NCBI GenBank assembly: GCA_029379385.1
Contig: CM055611.1
Location: 2,666,001-2,730,000 of the forward strand
Origin: Quillaja saponaria
Lineage: Eukaryota > Streptophyta > Magnoliopsida > Fabales > Quillajaceae
Length of the DNA: 64,000 nucleotides
Reading direction: 5' to 3'
The notes beneath the pieces are model-generated. The model was given only the letters and a program-made list of their open reading frames with translations. It searched no databases and was not told where the DNA came from. This document shows, in pieces, positions 37,148 to 51,044 of this stretch (position 1 is the first letter of the stretch; each line of letters starts with the position of its first letter). A program made the position numbers and the translations under genes.

Positions 37148-40100
37148 CAATGAAGCACGGGTACTCCAAAATGTCCAAAGAGCCAGTTCCTGGGGCGTAC
37201 CGGGTGCTGGGACGAGTGGGGGACACCCCGGTACATCCCCACCAGAATTTTTATTTTCTGGGATGGCTGGAATTTGTGGGTGCGGCTAAGGGATGGCTGA
37301 ATGGCTAAATTATTAGCCGGTGAAAAAAAAAAGATACAACGGCAGTGTTTTGACTTTTGATACAAATCCCTAATCTAAACCTCTTGTTCAACGACAGTGG
37401 ACAGCCTTGATACCTTCATTTTCAGACTTTCAGTGTTTTGCATCTTAGGTACGGGTCGTTGCTTGGAGAATGGAGATCTTCCGATGTTGAAGATTGACCC
37501 TTCAAGCCGTTGAAGGTTGAAGATCAGCCGATCGGGCCATTGAAGGTTGAAGTTCAAGCCGTTGAAGATCCTAAGTTTTTTCTTTTTGGTTCAGGCCATT
37601 GAAGGTTGAAGTTTAGGCCGTTGAAGATCCTAAGTTTTTTCTTTTTAGCTCAGGCCGTTGAAGGTTGAAGTTCAAGCTGTTGAAGGTTGTCTGTTGGAGG
37701 CTTGGAGCTGTAATTTATTGTATTTCTCAGGACAATTGAAGGCCGATGTTGATATTGAACTTTATAGTTGAAGACATGTTGGAATATCGGATAAGGTACT
37801 TTACATGTGTTCATCATTTTCTCTGTCTTTGTAATTTTATCTTATCATGATTCTGAAATCTAAATCTTGATACTGAACTTCAGAACATTTCCTTATATGA
37901 ATTTAGTATGTAATGCTATTCAGGGTGTAACATATTTTGTATCTTCAAATGACAATATGTGAATATCTCTTATAGGCATCTGCTTTGTGCTATTAATATG
38001 ATATTGATGTATTGCATCTTCAATTGACAATTAGTAATTGCTATGCTACTGCCTAGTGCCTCTTGTTTAAATATTGAATTTTGTATACATGAAATTGGCA
38101 GTGATTAGTGATTGTTTTGATTGTAGGATACTAGATTAGGATTATGTCTTCTAATCCAGCTGCAAGTAGTAGTTAGGGCAGTGTTACTAGTTAATTTACT
38201 TCCAATGAACCGCATGTTCATAATCATCTTTGGGCATATGTAACAACTGGGCAAGAAAGAGTAGAAGGGGTTACAAACAAAAGCTGAGCATGTAATTATT
38301 GTCTTTGTGTGTTCAAATCTTCATATTCTAGAGTGAAGGCACATTTTTTAAAATTGCCTAATTGTGGGATTAAGGCATGTCCCAAAGTGACAAATGAAAA
38401 TTGGCTGAAATGAAGAAATTGGTTGAATAGGCTGAGCAAAAATTGAAGCCAAAGAATGTTCCCTTGCCCCCTAACTCTTCATCTATCCAATATAGTTCTC
38501 ATATTCAGCTGGTGGAATGTTTGATTCTAGAAAAAGAAAGGTTGTTGGTGCTGGAACTAGTATGTTGGAAAAATCATTGAATCTTGCAACTAGAGAACAA
38601 TTAAAAAGTGAGATTTCTAGAATACTTTACTCTGCTGGGTTGCCCTTTCACTTTGCTAGGAATCTTTATTATGTCAGTGCATTTTCTTTTGCTGCAAATA
38701 ATGTTATTTCTGGTTTTGTCCCCCTGGTTACAATGCTTTGAGAACCTCTTTGTTGCAAAGAGAAAAAGCACACATTAAATCTATGCTTGAACCAATAAAA
38801 AAGACATTTAAGGAAAATGGTGTAAGCATAGTGTCAGATGGATGGACTGATGCACAACATAGGCCTTTAATTAATTTTATGGCTATATCTAAAGGAGGTC
38901 CAATATTCTTGAAGGCTATTGATGGGTCTAAAGAATACAAAGACAAGTTTTACATGGCTAGTTTGATTAGATCTGCAATTGTTGAGGTTGGAGACAAGAA
39001 TATGGTCCAGGTTATTATTGATAATGCTCTTGTTTGTAAGGCTGCGGGGATGCTTATTGAAGTTGACTATCCTCAAATTTTTTGGACTCCATGTGTTGTC
39101 CACACTTTAAATCTTGCTCTGAAGAATATTTGTACAACAAAGAATACTGAAATGAATGAAATTGCTTATGTTGGGTGCCATTGGATCACTGAAACTTCTC
39201 AAAAAGCTGATTTTGTTAGAAATTTTATCATGAATGATTCAATGAGATTGGCTATTTTTAATGAGTTTGTGCCTTTAAAGATGCTTACAGTTGCTGATAC
39301 ACGATTTGCTTTAGTGATTATTACATTAAAAAGATTCAAACTCATAAAATGTGGTCTCCAAACCGTGGTTATTAGTGATCAGTGGACTGCTTACAAGGAG
39401 GAGGATGTGGAAAAGGCAGCAACTGTGAAGGAAATCATCTTAAATGATGTTTGGTGGGATAAAGTTGATTACATCATTGCCTTTATTGCTTCTATCTATG
39501 ATATGCTTCGTGTTACTGATACTAATAAGCCCACTCTTCACTTGGTCTACGATATGTGGGATACAATGATAGAAAAAGTGAGGGCAACCATATTAAGACA
39601 TGAAGAAAAGGAAGTAAATGATCAGTCAACCTTTTATGATGTGGTGTACTATATTCTCATTGATCGGTGGACTAAAAGTTGCACACCTCTACATTGTATG
39701 GCTCATTCTTTAAACCCAAGGTAAATATACTAATTCAAATCTTCTTTTTTTCTTGATTGTATAGACTAGTTCGTGTTTTTTTTTTCCTAACAAGTGAATA
39801 AACTAACATATATTTTTATATAACATGTAGATATTATATTGACGAATGGCTAGCTGAGGCATCAAATTGGGTTCCTCCACATATGGGCACAGAAATTGCT
39901 GTTGAGAGAAATAAGTGTTTGAGGAAATATTTTCCTAATCCAGATGACAGAAAAATGGCTACCAAGGAATTTGCAAGGTCTTCAGGAGGACAAGATATAT
40001 TTGGTGACTTTGATTCCTTGCAAGATAGATGGAGTTTAGAGCCAAAAGTATGGTGGCTAGTGTATGGAGATTCTACACCTTTACATCAAAAAGTAGCTTT

Positions 40101-40596
40101 GAAGCTTCTTTCACAACCATGTTCGTTATCTTGCTGCGAGAGAAATTGGAGTACTTATTCATTTATCCACTCAATGAAAAGAAATAAGATGACTCCCAAA
40201 AGAGCTGAAGACTTGGTGTATATTCATACAAATCTTCATCTCTTGTCAAGGAAGAATGAAAGTTATACAATTGGACAAAGCAAGATGTGGGATATTGGTG
40301 GAGATGAATGGGATCCATTGGAGGGTGCAGGAGTTCTAGCGATTGCCAATTCATCTTTTTTTTTTTTTTTTTTTTAAATGCTTTGTACTGCTTTTATTGT
40401 TTTAGTCTATAATGTAATTGTTTGATCATATGTAATTACAATGGCTGGAAGCTTAACTATTTGTTTTACAGTATATATATATATATATTCTTAATTATTT
40501 AATTCAGTGTATCCTAGCCGTACCGGTATCGTGATTTTTTGAAAAATAAAGAATCGTCATACTGGTATCGTACCGTACTGTATTGGTACCTCATAG
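37148..40596 (+). mobile_element. hAT transposon 2 in intron 1 of reductase unit 4
   Basis: The same family and the same insertion point as hAT 1. It is flanked by TTTCTAGC at 37140-37147 and 40597-40604, a perfect 8-bp repeat. The left end is CAATGAAGCACGGGTAC and the right end GGTACCTCATAG. It differs from hAT 1 by an extra minisatellite unit (37560-37685), extra sequence near 37202-37260 and a deletion of about 0.2 kb beside a poly-T run (near 40350-40375). Shared transposase lesions show it is a duplicate of hAT 1 (or the reverse) and not an independent insertion. Confidence 0.93.
38144..40377 (+). pseudogene. hAT transposase pseudogene, element 2
   Basis: The ATG at 38144 is followed almost at once by a TAG (near 38174), and a TGA replaces the Trp before the BED-finger cysteine (38285-38287). 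The TAG near 38430 and the frameshift before the central region are the same as in element 1. The central part (38738-39720) is open and 328 codons long, and the intron from 39721 to about 39831 is conserved. The C-terminal region (39883-40370) is open here, including GTEIAVERN and CCERNWSTYSFIH, whereas element 1 has stops and a shift. It ends in a poly-T run where about 0.2 kb was deleted. Confidence 0.88.
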
Positions 40597-41147
40597 TTTC
40601 TAGCACATAAAAGAAACTCTGAATATTCTGAATCGAAATTGTCAAAGTTTAAAGACTGGTGTATAGAAGATAAGCTGCAACGATCTAAGGCTAGAAAAAG
40701 TTCAGAAAGATTAGGATCATTTAGAACTTGAACCTGGTCATATAAGAAGGTAAAGAATGCCTAAAAGTAGCATGAAAAACCACATTCACTGTCTTCGCAA
40801 ATCTCACCTATCTCAGGAAATTTTGTCAATCATGCATTGTTGTATAAGATGGTAAATAATTAATTTTACAGAAAATATTTCCTCACATTTTATACATTAC
40901 AAACTTACTGTTCCAGGCATTATGCAGGGCCCGTTTGGTAGACCTTCTGCGTCGCGGCTAAGGGCCGGGTCATCAGGTACGCGCAATGGGTTTATTACAT
41001 TCGCAGCCGAAATTACAACAGTAACAAGCTGTCAATATAAAACAACTGTTTTGTTCCCAATTATTGACATGATCTAAATCTGTTTTGGGTATAGAGTAAG
41101 ACATGTAGATAGAGTTTGCCTGAAGCATGCATTTGAACAAATTTCTT

Positions 41148-41390
41148 CTAGTTTGGAGTTTGGGTGAATCCATTGACAGTGAAACCTCCATCCACACAAA
41201 TGAGTTGTCCAGTGATATATGAAGAAGCAGGTAGACAAAGGAATGCTACCAATGATGAAACCTCTTTAGGCTCTGCCATACGACGTATAGGAGTTTGAGA
41301 GATGATGCCTTCCACTATTTTCTCGACACCAGGATATTGCTGTGAAAAGAGAAGTTAGTTAAAAAAAATTTAGTTTTTTATTCATGTAAT
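41148..41390 (-). pseudogene. Tropinone-reductase-like unit 5, last exon only
   Basis: Only exon 5 (41339-41148, 192 bases, open, ending in TAG) and about 50 bases of intron 4 remain. At about 41391 the sequence changes abruptly to a copia pol fragment. The exon carries the C-terminal RRMAEPKEV...CVDGG region alone, so it cannot encode an enzyme. Confidence 0.88.
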
Positions 41391-42775
41391 AAGTGGCACT
41401 ACTGACATTATCACACAACACACGAACATGGGCAGCAAGATAAACATTCAAATCTCGGAGGAGCCAATGTGATTCAGCAACAACATAAGCAACAGACCAA
41501 TATTCAAATCCAGTGTTGGATCTCGAAATGATAGGTTGTTCCTTGGCACATTAAGAGACAAGTGTAGGTCTAAAATAGATGGCATACCAAGTAATCGATC
41601 GTTCGCTATCAGGACAACCAACCCAGTCAGCTTTAGCATAGACTGTGAGTGTAGCTGATAACGCTGGGCGAAGAAACAAACCATGTCCTAATGTACAATT
41701 CAAGTAGAGGAAAATTCTCTTGGCTAGTTGTAAGTGGCTCGTACGAGAAGCATGAATAAACTTACTAACTATCCCAACAATATAAGCAATATCCGAACGT
41801 GTTAAGGTCAAATACTGTAAACTACCAACCATGTTGCGAAACAGAGTTGGATACAAACTTAACTCACCATAAAGCAAAGGAGACAGGGTTTTGGTGGAGA
41901 TAGGAGTCTCCACGTACGTGGTTAGAAAAGGAAAGGTCAAACTTGCGAAGGAGATCAAGAGTATACTTATTTTGAGAAAGAAAGCTACAGGTGAACGTTT
42001 TGTTTCAACACCAAGAAAGAAATGAAGATTACCAAAATCTTTTATAGTAAATATACAAAATAACTGAGTGATGAAATTAGACACAAGAGTGGGATGACTC
42101 CTGTAAGAATGATATCATCCATGTACAAAAGAAGAACAAGCAAGACAACGGACGAGGACTGAACAAGCATAGAAGTGTCAGACTGACAACAATGAAAATC
42201 AACATTGAGAAGAAAATAGCTTACACGATGAAATCAGTGAGAAAACCATGTAAAAATATATTCTTAACATCAAACTGTCAAATAAACCAACCACGAGATA
42301 TAGCAATAGTAAGAACCAAATGAGTAGTAGTGGGGTGAACAACAGAACTAAAAGTTTCATGATAATCAATACCTGCCTATTGTTTGAAGCCTTGGGCTAC
42401 TAACCTTGCTTTATAGCTTTCAACTGACCCATCTACATGATGTTTAATTTAAAATCCCTTTACAACCAACTAAATATTTAGAAGGATCGGGTGGGACATG
42501 AGTCCACGTCTAGTTAGCCAACAATGCATCATATCTGTCATGCATAGCAACATTCCATTTAGGATCTTTAACAGTATTTGTGAACACATGTTGGATCAGA
42601 TTGAAGAGATTCAGACACTAGAAACAAGAGTTTACGAGACTTACGAATACCATCAGGTAAGCGTGTGACCATTTGATGAGAAGGAGCAAGAGCAGCTATC
42701 ACAGGCAAAGGTGGAGAAGACACAGGTAACAAAGAAGATGGAGGGGGTGAAACTACTTATAACGTGGGCCAGGCT
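41391..42775 (-). mobile_element. Ty1/copia retrotransposon pol fragment
   Basis: Minus-strand blocks, in order from 42720 down to 41391: a linker with DPKWNVAMHDRYDALLAN; RT start with GCKGI, YKARLVAQGF, YHETFSSVVHPTTTHLVLT and QFDVKNIFLHGFL; the catalytic box YMDDIILTG (near 42110); FLGVE; YLTLTRSDIAYIVG; and RNase H with ADWVGCPDSERS and VLCDNVS. These are classical copia RT-RNase H motifs. Stops, shifts and an internal deletion between the FLHG and YMDD blocks are present. No LTR was found at either end, so this is a truncated relic joined directly to reductase unit 5. Confidence 0.88.
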
Positions 42776-43691
42776 ACATAAAATCCTTACGTCCCCTATA
42801 GCGTGTGAACCTCTTACTTCGAAGTTTGAACTCTTTATTGTAGCAGCTTCTCATTGAGTTGACTTTGATTGTGGGAAGAGAACTTGACATGTTTGGGCTA
42901 GATCACTGGCCCAAAATAGAGCAATGCTCACATCTTTTAATGGGCCCAAATAGAACTCTAACTCCGCTGTAAACTGGCCTTTCCATTCAAATTTCTTGTA
43001 GCCTGTAGGGTTGAGAACTTAGGAATTGGGAATTGGAAATTGAGATTTGGGATTTCTTTTCTCTTTTAGTTTTTTCTTTTCTTTTAAAATAAAAGCAGTT
43101 TATGTTTAATAGAGAAAAGAAAAAGTGAGGAGAAAGACCATATGGTCCCGTGGTAGAAAAAATAAGAACAAAAATTTGTTTTTGGTTAACCACTTGGTAA
43201 TTTCAATAATACTTATATACTAACAATAATAATAATAATAAAAAGCCTGCAACATGGATGGTGGAAGTTGTATTTTTTATCTAATCCCCACTAATTTGGA
43301 TATATTCATCGGGGTTTTCATCAGTCCGATATCATTTTTCTGTAACTAAATGCTTCAAGAATCACATTAGACTTGAATTGAATCATCATCAGTAAAGTGT
43401 GGATTGATCATTTGGATTAGAGAAAATCTATTTAGAAGCCCTAACAAATAAAATACAATTAAGATATGCCTTGTTTGGAGCGAGGTGGATTCGAAATGGA
43501 TCAATTTCGAATCAGATTAATTTTGATAAAGTCAGATAAGGTCTACTTCATATTCATCAGATATTTCTTTTACTTCAAATATCTTAATTTGTTGGTTGAG
43601 GTTAGACGCAGGAGGAGGATAAAGAAGTAAGTCAAATAATATCTTGAATTTGTAAGTCTTGGCATAAAAGGTTTGTTTCTGTCTAAATAAA

Positions 43692-43783
43692 GATATAAAT
43701 AAACTCAGTTATACGTGTAAATTGGTTTGAGCTTAGTGATATAAATAAACTCAGTTATACGTGTAAATTGGTTTGAGCTTAGT
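43692..43783. repeat. 46-bp perfect tandem duplication
   Basis: The unit starting GATATAAATAAACTCAGTTA and ending GAGCTTAGT occurs twice head to tail (43692-43737 and 43738-43783) without a mismatch. It lies in noncoding DNA. Confidence 0.95.
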
Positions 43784-46336
43784 ACCTACTGACCGATAAA
43801 ATAAAAAAATGAGCACCTCTATATGATTGTATAGCATTAAAATGAAAAGTAAAATCTTGGGAAAAAAAGTCTCAAACAATCAATATCATGTAAACAAAGA
43901 TGTCAACAAAACTACACAACTTGAACGTTGGCTTGTGATCTTTGGCGTGTTAGAAATTAGGGGAAATCTAATATTGTGGACCAATTTGTTGATTTAATTC
44001 ATCAATCTCAATCATACAAAGTATAACTCCAAAAGAAGGAGACGATCGACGGTCGTCCCTAACAAAATGAAACATATATTATTGTGAAGTGATTTCTACT
44101 TTGTTTAATTTTGTTAAGGAGATTGATGTTGATATACAAACAAATTCTCCTTTTGTAGTCAAATGGTTTGAAGCAAAGTCATGCTAAATACATTTAACTA
44201 AGAAACAAAAGGAATTTGTTAGGGAATAAAACAAAGGTATGTAGTCTTGTCTAGCCAAGTCATCCTTTGCTGCACGAGGATGCTTCTTGTTAATTACAAC
44301 CAACTCACATCCCTATATACATTATTTGTTCAACACAATGGACCCCACTGGTGTATTGAAAAATAATAATAATAATAATAATTAACTTTTAGATTGAGGG
44401 AAAATAGCACCACAAGTTTAAATATTTAGATGAAATGATAACTTTATATTGTGATATCTTCGGGTGTTGGGTTAATCGAAATTAAGAGACACATATGAGA
44501 GAGTGTAAAAATAATAAAATATAACTTAACCTTTTAGATGATGTCATAATTAATTTATCAAAAGATTAGTTATTCTTTTAATTTATTTTGTCTCTTAATT
44601 AACCATCTATCTCTCTTTCAAGTTTGGATTTGGTATTTTATTTACTTTGGCAAAATAATAATAGTAATAATAGAGTTAATTACTATTTGATTACCTCCAG
44701 TTATAAGTCATTCTCAAAGTAGGCATTCATCTTTTTTATTTTTTTATTTATGAAAATGCCAAAAAAAAAATAAAAAAATATTAAGTGTTCCACAAGATTC
44801 ATAATTTATATCTCATAATATGTAATAATGAAAATAAATGAAAATTCAAAGGCAAAAGAAAATAACTAATTAAATACTTAAATATTCATCTTAAATATTT
44901 AATTAGTAGAATAACTAATTAAATACTGAAACATGAAAAAAAAGACTGATTAAGAGGAAAAAGAATAGATGTATAAAAATAGTCATGTCACTATTTTTTA
45001 GTGACTATACTCACTGGCTTTTGATTGATTGCCTCAAACGATATAATGTGAGTGTTTCAAACAATAAAAAAAATATGAATATTTATTTTAATAAGGACCT
45101 CTTAGTTGAGATTCTTAAATAATAATTAACTCAAAAAAATATCACAGCAATGTTGTCATCGTCTTGGTAAGGCAGTAAGTTACTGTAATAAGTATTTATA
45201 ATTAGTCATTAACTGTACTAATCAAAGGCGCTTGTCTTGGAAATTGATTAAGATCTAATTTTAAATAAAGGACTAGTTGTACCTAAGTTTGTCTTAATAT
45301 CGTTTAAAAATGATTAAGTTGCAAAGATCGATAGTGATTTCACCAACCTCTTCTTATTTTTTATTTTTTCTAAACCCTTCCCTAAGAAAAGTATTATTGG
45401 ACAATTAAACATATTATATACGATATGAAAAAGGTTCATATTTTAAAAAAAAAAAAAAGTTGCTTTCTTAATTGGAGAATCATGCACAGAATGATCTTGA
45501 TTTCTTAAGAAACTGTCACCATACCAATTTGAAGATATAAAATGGGTACATCAAATACAAAGAAAATACAAAATTTAGAATAAATAGTGCTAAATAGAGA
45601 AGGGTGCTATTAATTAATTTCCTACTATATTTCTAGGTCATTCAGTGTCATGTCACACCCGATACTAGCTCTAAATGATTTCTTAATTCTCACTCTCTAT
45701 CTTCAATAATCTTATCAATTAATAATATTCTCTATCTCTCTGTGGGTGTTTTGTAGTCATCAAGAAGGAATAAGAGGCTTCAATTCATATTAAGAAATTA
45801 GGGAAGAAAAAAAAAATACAAAACAAGTGGAGAGGATGAAGACATTTTAAGCAAAATCCTAGCCTCAGAACAAGACAAGTTTATTTGGTTTATTTTAATA
45901 AATGGATTGATGTAGCTGTCCTAGCTAATAGTATAATTGTATGAAGCAGGTATATGTCTTTTCTCTCTTGTCTAATTCTTCACAGGGAATGGATTATGGA
46001 TTTAAATGATCAAGTATATCCATCTTAACTATTGCAACTAGCAATTCTCATATCTGAACTTGCATATAAATATACCTGTTAGAATTTTTGTATTTTATTT
46101 TCTAATAAATGAATACCAATAATATTTTATTTAAACTATTTGGTGAAATTTACTATGATCTTAGCTAGCATATTGCGGGTGCTTTACGAACCGAATTGGA
46201 GAATTAAGGAAGTTTTTGGAACCAACATATAAGTGTAATTAAGACCAAATTAATATAACCAACAGTCCAACACTGGTCTTTTCTACCACTAATTTCTGCT
46301 TTACATGAATATAGAACACAAGAGCTACAGTCCAAT

Positions 46337-46361
46337 TATATATATATATATATATATATAT
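46337..46361. repeat. (TA)n microsatellite
   Basis: About 25 bp of pure TA alternation. Confidence 0.9.
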
Positions 46362-46722
46362 GTTTAGGAGTTCTCTCACTTTTATATGTATTGCAGATTT
46401 TTACTGGAGACCTGTTGCATCATACTGGAGGAGGAGGACATGTCTAAATTGAACTCTGCTGTCTTACTTAAGCATGATGCACCAAACAAAATAAATAGCT
46501 ACTTAATTAATAAATCAGATAAATGTTACGGCAAGAGTACATGTACCACATTAATACCTAACCAACCCGGCCGGCCTGGCCGGATTGAATTAGGCTTATG
46601 ATCTTGTATGTATTTTTTACCTTTTTTTATATAATTTGGTGTGATTTAGGATCGATTCGAATCTGAAAATAACAAATCTTGAACCGATCTAAATGCAAAA
46701 TAATTTACGAATGTTTATTTAA

Positions 46723-46728
<6 letters not shown>

Positions 46729-46760
<32 letters not shown>
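46729..46760. repeat. (AT)n microsatellite
   Basis: About 32 bp of pure AT alternation. Confidence 0.9.
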
Positions 46761-46763
<3 letters not shown>

Positions 46764-49700
46764 CAATTTAATCTAAATAAATTAGATATTTAACATAATT
46801 TGATTCAATATATCAAATAAATCATCATCTCGACTGCTTTACTTGAACCTATAACTGTTTGTTTGGGTAATGACTTCAATATATATGAATGAAGCCAAAT
46901 TAAAGGGGAGATAAATATGGCTGATACACTGATAAAAGATCTAAGAAAGAGAAATGTTGCAATAGAGTACGCAAAAAAGCTAAAAATTCTCAATAACTCA
47001 TCAATTCATAATTTTGAAGTCTGAATAAAAGACTATGTAATATGCATTTATATAGATCAACGATAACCTTAATATTAATAACTTATTCGATTTCAGAAAA
47101 AAAGTAATCATAATTATAATGAGTTTTTTTAACATAACCATACTTCCTAAATGAATCTAATTAAGCCAATTATAATCATAGTTATCCCCAAGTTATAAAT
47201 CTATAACCATTATTACTCCCAACTCCCAATTATATATATCTTCAAATTCCTTCGAGTTATCCCCTCTATCCTATTCCCCTCCCCCAATAATGTAGTCCAA
47301 TTGTTGTAAATTTAAAAAAAAAAAAAAAAAAAAAGGCAAAAAATCTTGGATTGAACATAAAGCTGTGATTTGGGTCTAATTTAACAATATGCATTTTAAT
47401 TACGCATTGCCATTCATAATAGATTTCACAGTTTTTATATTTAAGAAGACAAATTAAATATTTGTCACTCTTAACTATATATATATATATATTAGTCCAT
47501 ATGCATGTGATTGATATTTGTATGACTTTTAAATTATGTTTAATTTTTTTTTTAAAGTTAATAAAAATTATTAACTAATATAATAGAATTTTAATATAAT
47601 ATTTTTTATTTGGTCTTATAAAATATTTTGCAAAATTAATTTTTGTAATTATCCATATATTTTTAATTTTTTACTTATACTCTTGCATGTTTAATCACAA
47701 AGAAAATAATAAGAGCAATAATATTTATCAATATTTTGTTTGATGCTTTCTTTCCAATGAATGATCATTTAAAAAATAATATAAAAAAATTCGTCTCCAA
47801 ATCAACAAAATTTAAACTTTATGGTTGATAAAATTAATTTTTACTAAAAATTTATTAACATAAAAAATATTTACAATCCTAAAATTATTAAAAACCTTGT
47901 TAAATTTAGTGCCAACAAAAGAAAAAAAAAACTATCTTCTTTCATCTTCTATCTTCTATCCTCCATCCTCCTTAATTAATAATTATAAACCAATTACTTT
48001 GTATCACAAATAATTTAAATTTATGTATTATCAAGACTTATTTCGTTAAATTTTCTATCACAAACAAATTATATTTCATTTTTATCAACAATTATAAGTT
48101 TTTTTTAATTTAAATTTAAAAGGCTCATGTTTTTTTTCCTAAAACCAACTAATTTAAAAGAAAATAACTTCTCTTAAATATTAAATTTATAAATATTATG
48201 ATGCTTTCTTGTTTTATAATTCTAATAAATAAGAATAATTAATAGCATACTTGTATGTTATATATTTTTTTTATTAGTTTCTCAAAATGTTTCAGCAAAA
48301 CAACATAACTCAAATAGAATGAAAAATAAAAAATAAAAATTTACTATGAGAAAAAGAATTTTTTTTAATAGTAGAGTTGAAAATTAATCAAGAGCTTACC
48401 TTTTTGATGCACCATTGAAAAAATAATCAACATGTTAAGCTAATATAATCCTACTCCATAGGAATCAACAACAACACATATATAATATTATCATACCAAA
48501 TAACTTATATATGATTACAAAGTGCAATGAGATATTTAATATGGTGTTAACTTATAATAACTTGTTAGATATAAGAAAACTAATTATTATTAAAATTTAA
48601 TAATATAAATAGAACCAAAAAAAAAAAAAAATCCTTTGATAAAACAATGTGAAATGCGGAGATTAATATGGTGTTAAATTATAGATAATTTGTTTAATAT
48701 AAATTTTTTAATTATTGTTGGAGTTCAGTATTATTAAAATTTATTAATAGAAAAAAAATAATATTATTACTCTTAAGATAGAGAAGAAAAATAGAAAAAC
48801 AAGTCTACCACTATTAAAAATTTATTTATATAAAATTAGATAGTTAGAAGTTGAACTAAAAAGATATAAAAATAAAAACTAAAATTTTATGAATGGTATT
48901 TTAGGAAATCAAAAGATTTCATCATTAAATTACTTTTTTATATATTATAGATATATAATTATAAAACAAAAAGAATAGCTCAAACATTTTGACTGGAAAT
49001 ATATAAATATATATATATATATATATTGTAGATGGATATGGTGGTGACTGGGCATTCTATGTATGATCGCCGGCCTGATCCTTTGTATCCTTCCATTGAA
49101 CCGTTAATGGTTTGATGAATTCCACATATGATATATGTTACGTGACCACCTAAATTGTTACATTATTTTATTTTATTTTCCCTTTTACATCATATATTCC
49201 ATTTCAAATAATTTTGAAGATTTTATGTGCTGTTTAAGAAAATAAAATTTATATATTGCTTACTATGATATATATGCCCTATTTATCAACAAGTTTAAAA
49301 GGTTTGTTAAAACCTAATGCACTTTTCTTTTTTCATTTATCAATTGGTCAAGGTTCAAGCTTGTTTAAATTGGCATGTGATTATTTTTCTCCCCTAGCAA
49401 TTTTATAATATATAATTAGTATACTATTTATAGCAATTTTAAATCACAACCTAAAGCATATATGTTCTCTTTCTTTGTATATAAAAGACAAGATTCAACT
49501 TGGAGCAATTAGCATGTGATTACATTTTTATATTTGATTCTTTTTATTGATTAATATTAGAAATTTTTTAATCATACTAGTATAATAGGAAGAAAAATTG
49601 ACAACTAAAATTTGTAGATAGGGAATAAAGAATGGGAGAAATATATATTCATGCCGACAATATCTCTTGTTTTGATATCTGGATAAATTTTCAACCATTA

Positions 49701-51044
49701 TTTATAAACAAAAATAGTTATAAAATTTAGTTCACAATTATAATTGTAATCGTAATATCACGATCTAAAATCTCTGTAGTCCTTTAAAAAATAAAACTCA
49801 GACATAATTCTAATTCCAAATAGAAAGAAGCAAAGTAAACAAGGAAAATGACAATTTTATTATGATGAATTATTATTACATAAATATTTGTCAGTATATA
49901 AAAACAAATATTAATCCATTCAAAATTGATTTTTTTTTTTTTTTTTTTTGTTGGATTGAGAAACGAGTTAACTATAGGACATGAGTTTGCCACATGTGTT
50001 GGAGTTAGAGAGAAGCCAATGCATTATTATTTTTATGAGAAGAAGGGATATATACCAATTAGTATGTGAGGTGTACATCTGTTTCATTGTATATATATAT
50101 GAGCATATTTCATTCGGCCACCCCTCAAATGAAGATTAATATACCAATTCTCTTTAAATGCTTAGTTTAATTACAATTGAATCAATACAGACTGATATCA
50201 ATTAAAGAAATGTTAAATTTTTTACTTCAGTTATGCTTCTTTATCATAGAGCCATTGAACAAAGCTAGAAGACTCCAATAATTGCATGCTTTGCTTATCA
50301 TAAACTCACACATGCACATGTACTAATTCTAAACTAAGCATTCTTCGATTAAAGAGTATTGTAATTTTCATCTAAAAAAGTAGAGCATTTGAAAATGGTA
50401 AAAACTGTGAATTAATTACAAGTCCCAGCAGCTCATTGAGTCTCTTATAGGACATATATAGTTGAACATGAGGAAATGCTTATCTTCATTCTACACAGTA
50501 AAAAAGTATTACTATAATCAAAGAAGACACATCAAGAACTATATGATTGTTTAATTTAAAAACCCAATAGTGACACCTCCTTTGCTGGATCTCTCTGACA
50601 AGACTTGGGTGAGATTATTTCACTCAAGTTTGCAAGTACCTCAACTAGCTAGCAAGCTCACAACCAAAGCTTATGTTATGAGGACCCACATCAGTAACTT
50701 TCTAAACTGTTGCTTAATTCTTTGCTTCCCTAATCAAAGAAAATGCAAGAAAAAAAGGGGAATAACTTAGAGTATTCATTCTGGTGTCTCTGATTGACTG
50801 TGTTGTAAGCCAACCAGAAAAACCAAAAAAAGTAGCTACACTAGGAGAGACAAGGTAGAGTACCCACCACTTCACCTTCCTCACAACTCCCTAAGTCCTC
50901 TTGCCTGATAGACTCCTCCATGTAGCTTTCAGTCTCCTACTTAGAAATAGACTCACTTCAACATATATTCATTCAAATTAATCTTCTCAACTTGTCCCTA
51001 AATACTAATTTTTCTTGAAGCTGGGGTTTTGGGGCTGTACTGCA

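Larger units (their letters stand above)
42776..51044. other. Long AT-rich intergenic region
   Basis: No supported gene was found in about 8 kb. It contains microsatellites (TAA runs near 43222 and 44363, TA runs at 46337 and 46729), a 46-bp tandem duplication (43692-43783), and poly-A/T runs (near 47312 and 49930). The last 500 bases, from about 50550, are less AT-rich and probably hold the promoter and 5' leader of the zinc-finger gene. Short ORFs here have no recognisable motif. Confidence 0.6.

Noticed and set aside
46386..46601. 71-codon plus-strand ORF
   Set aside because: No recognisable domain, isolated in AT-rich DNA beside a TA microsatellite, with no splice or promoter support.
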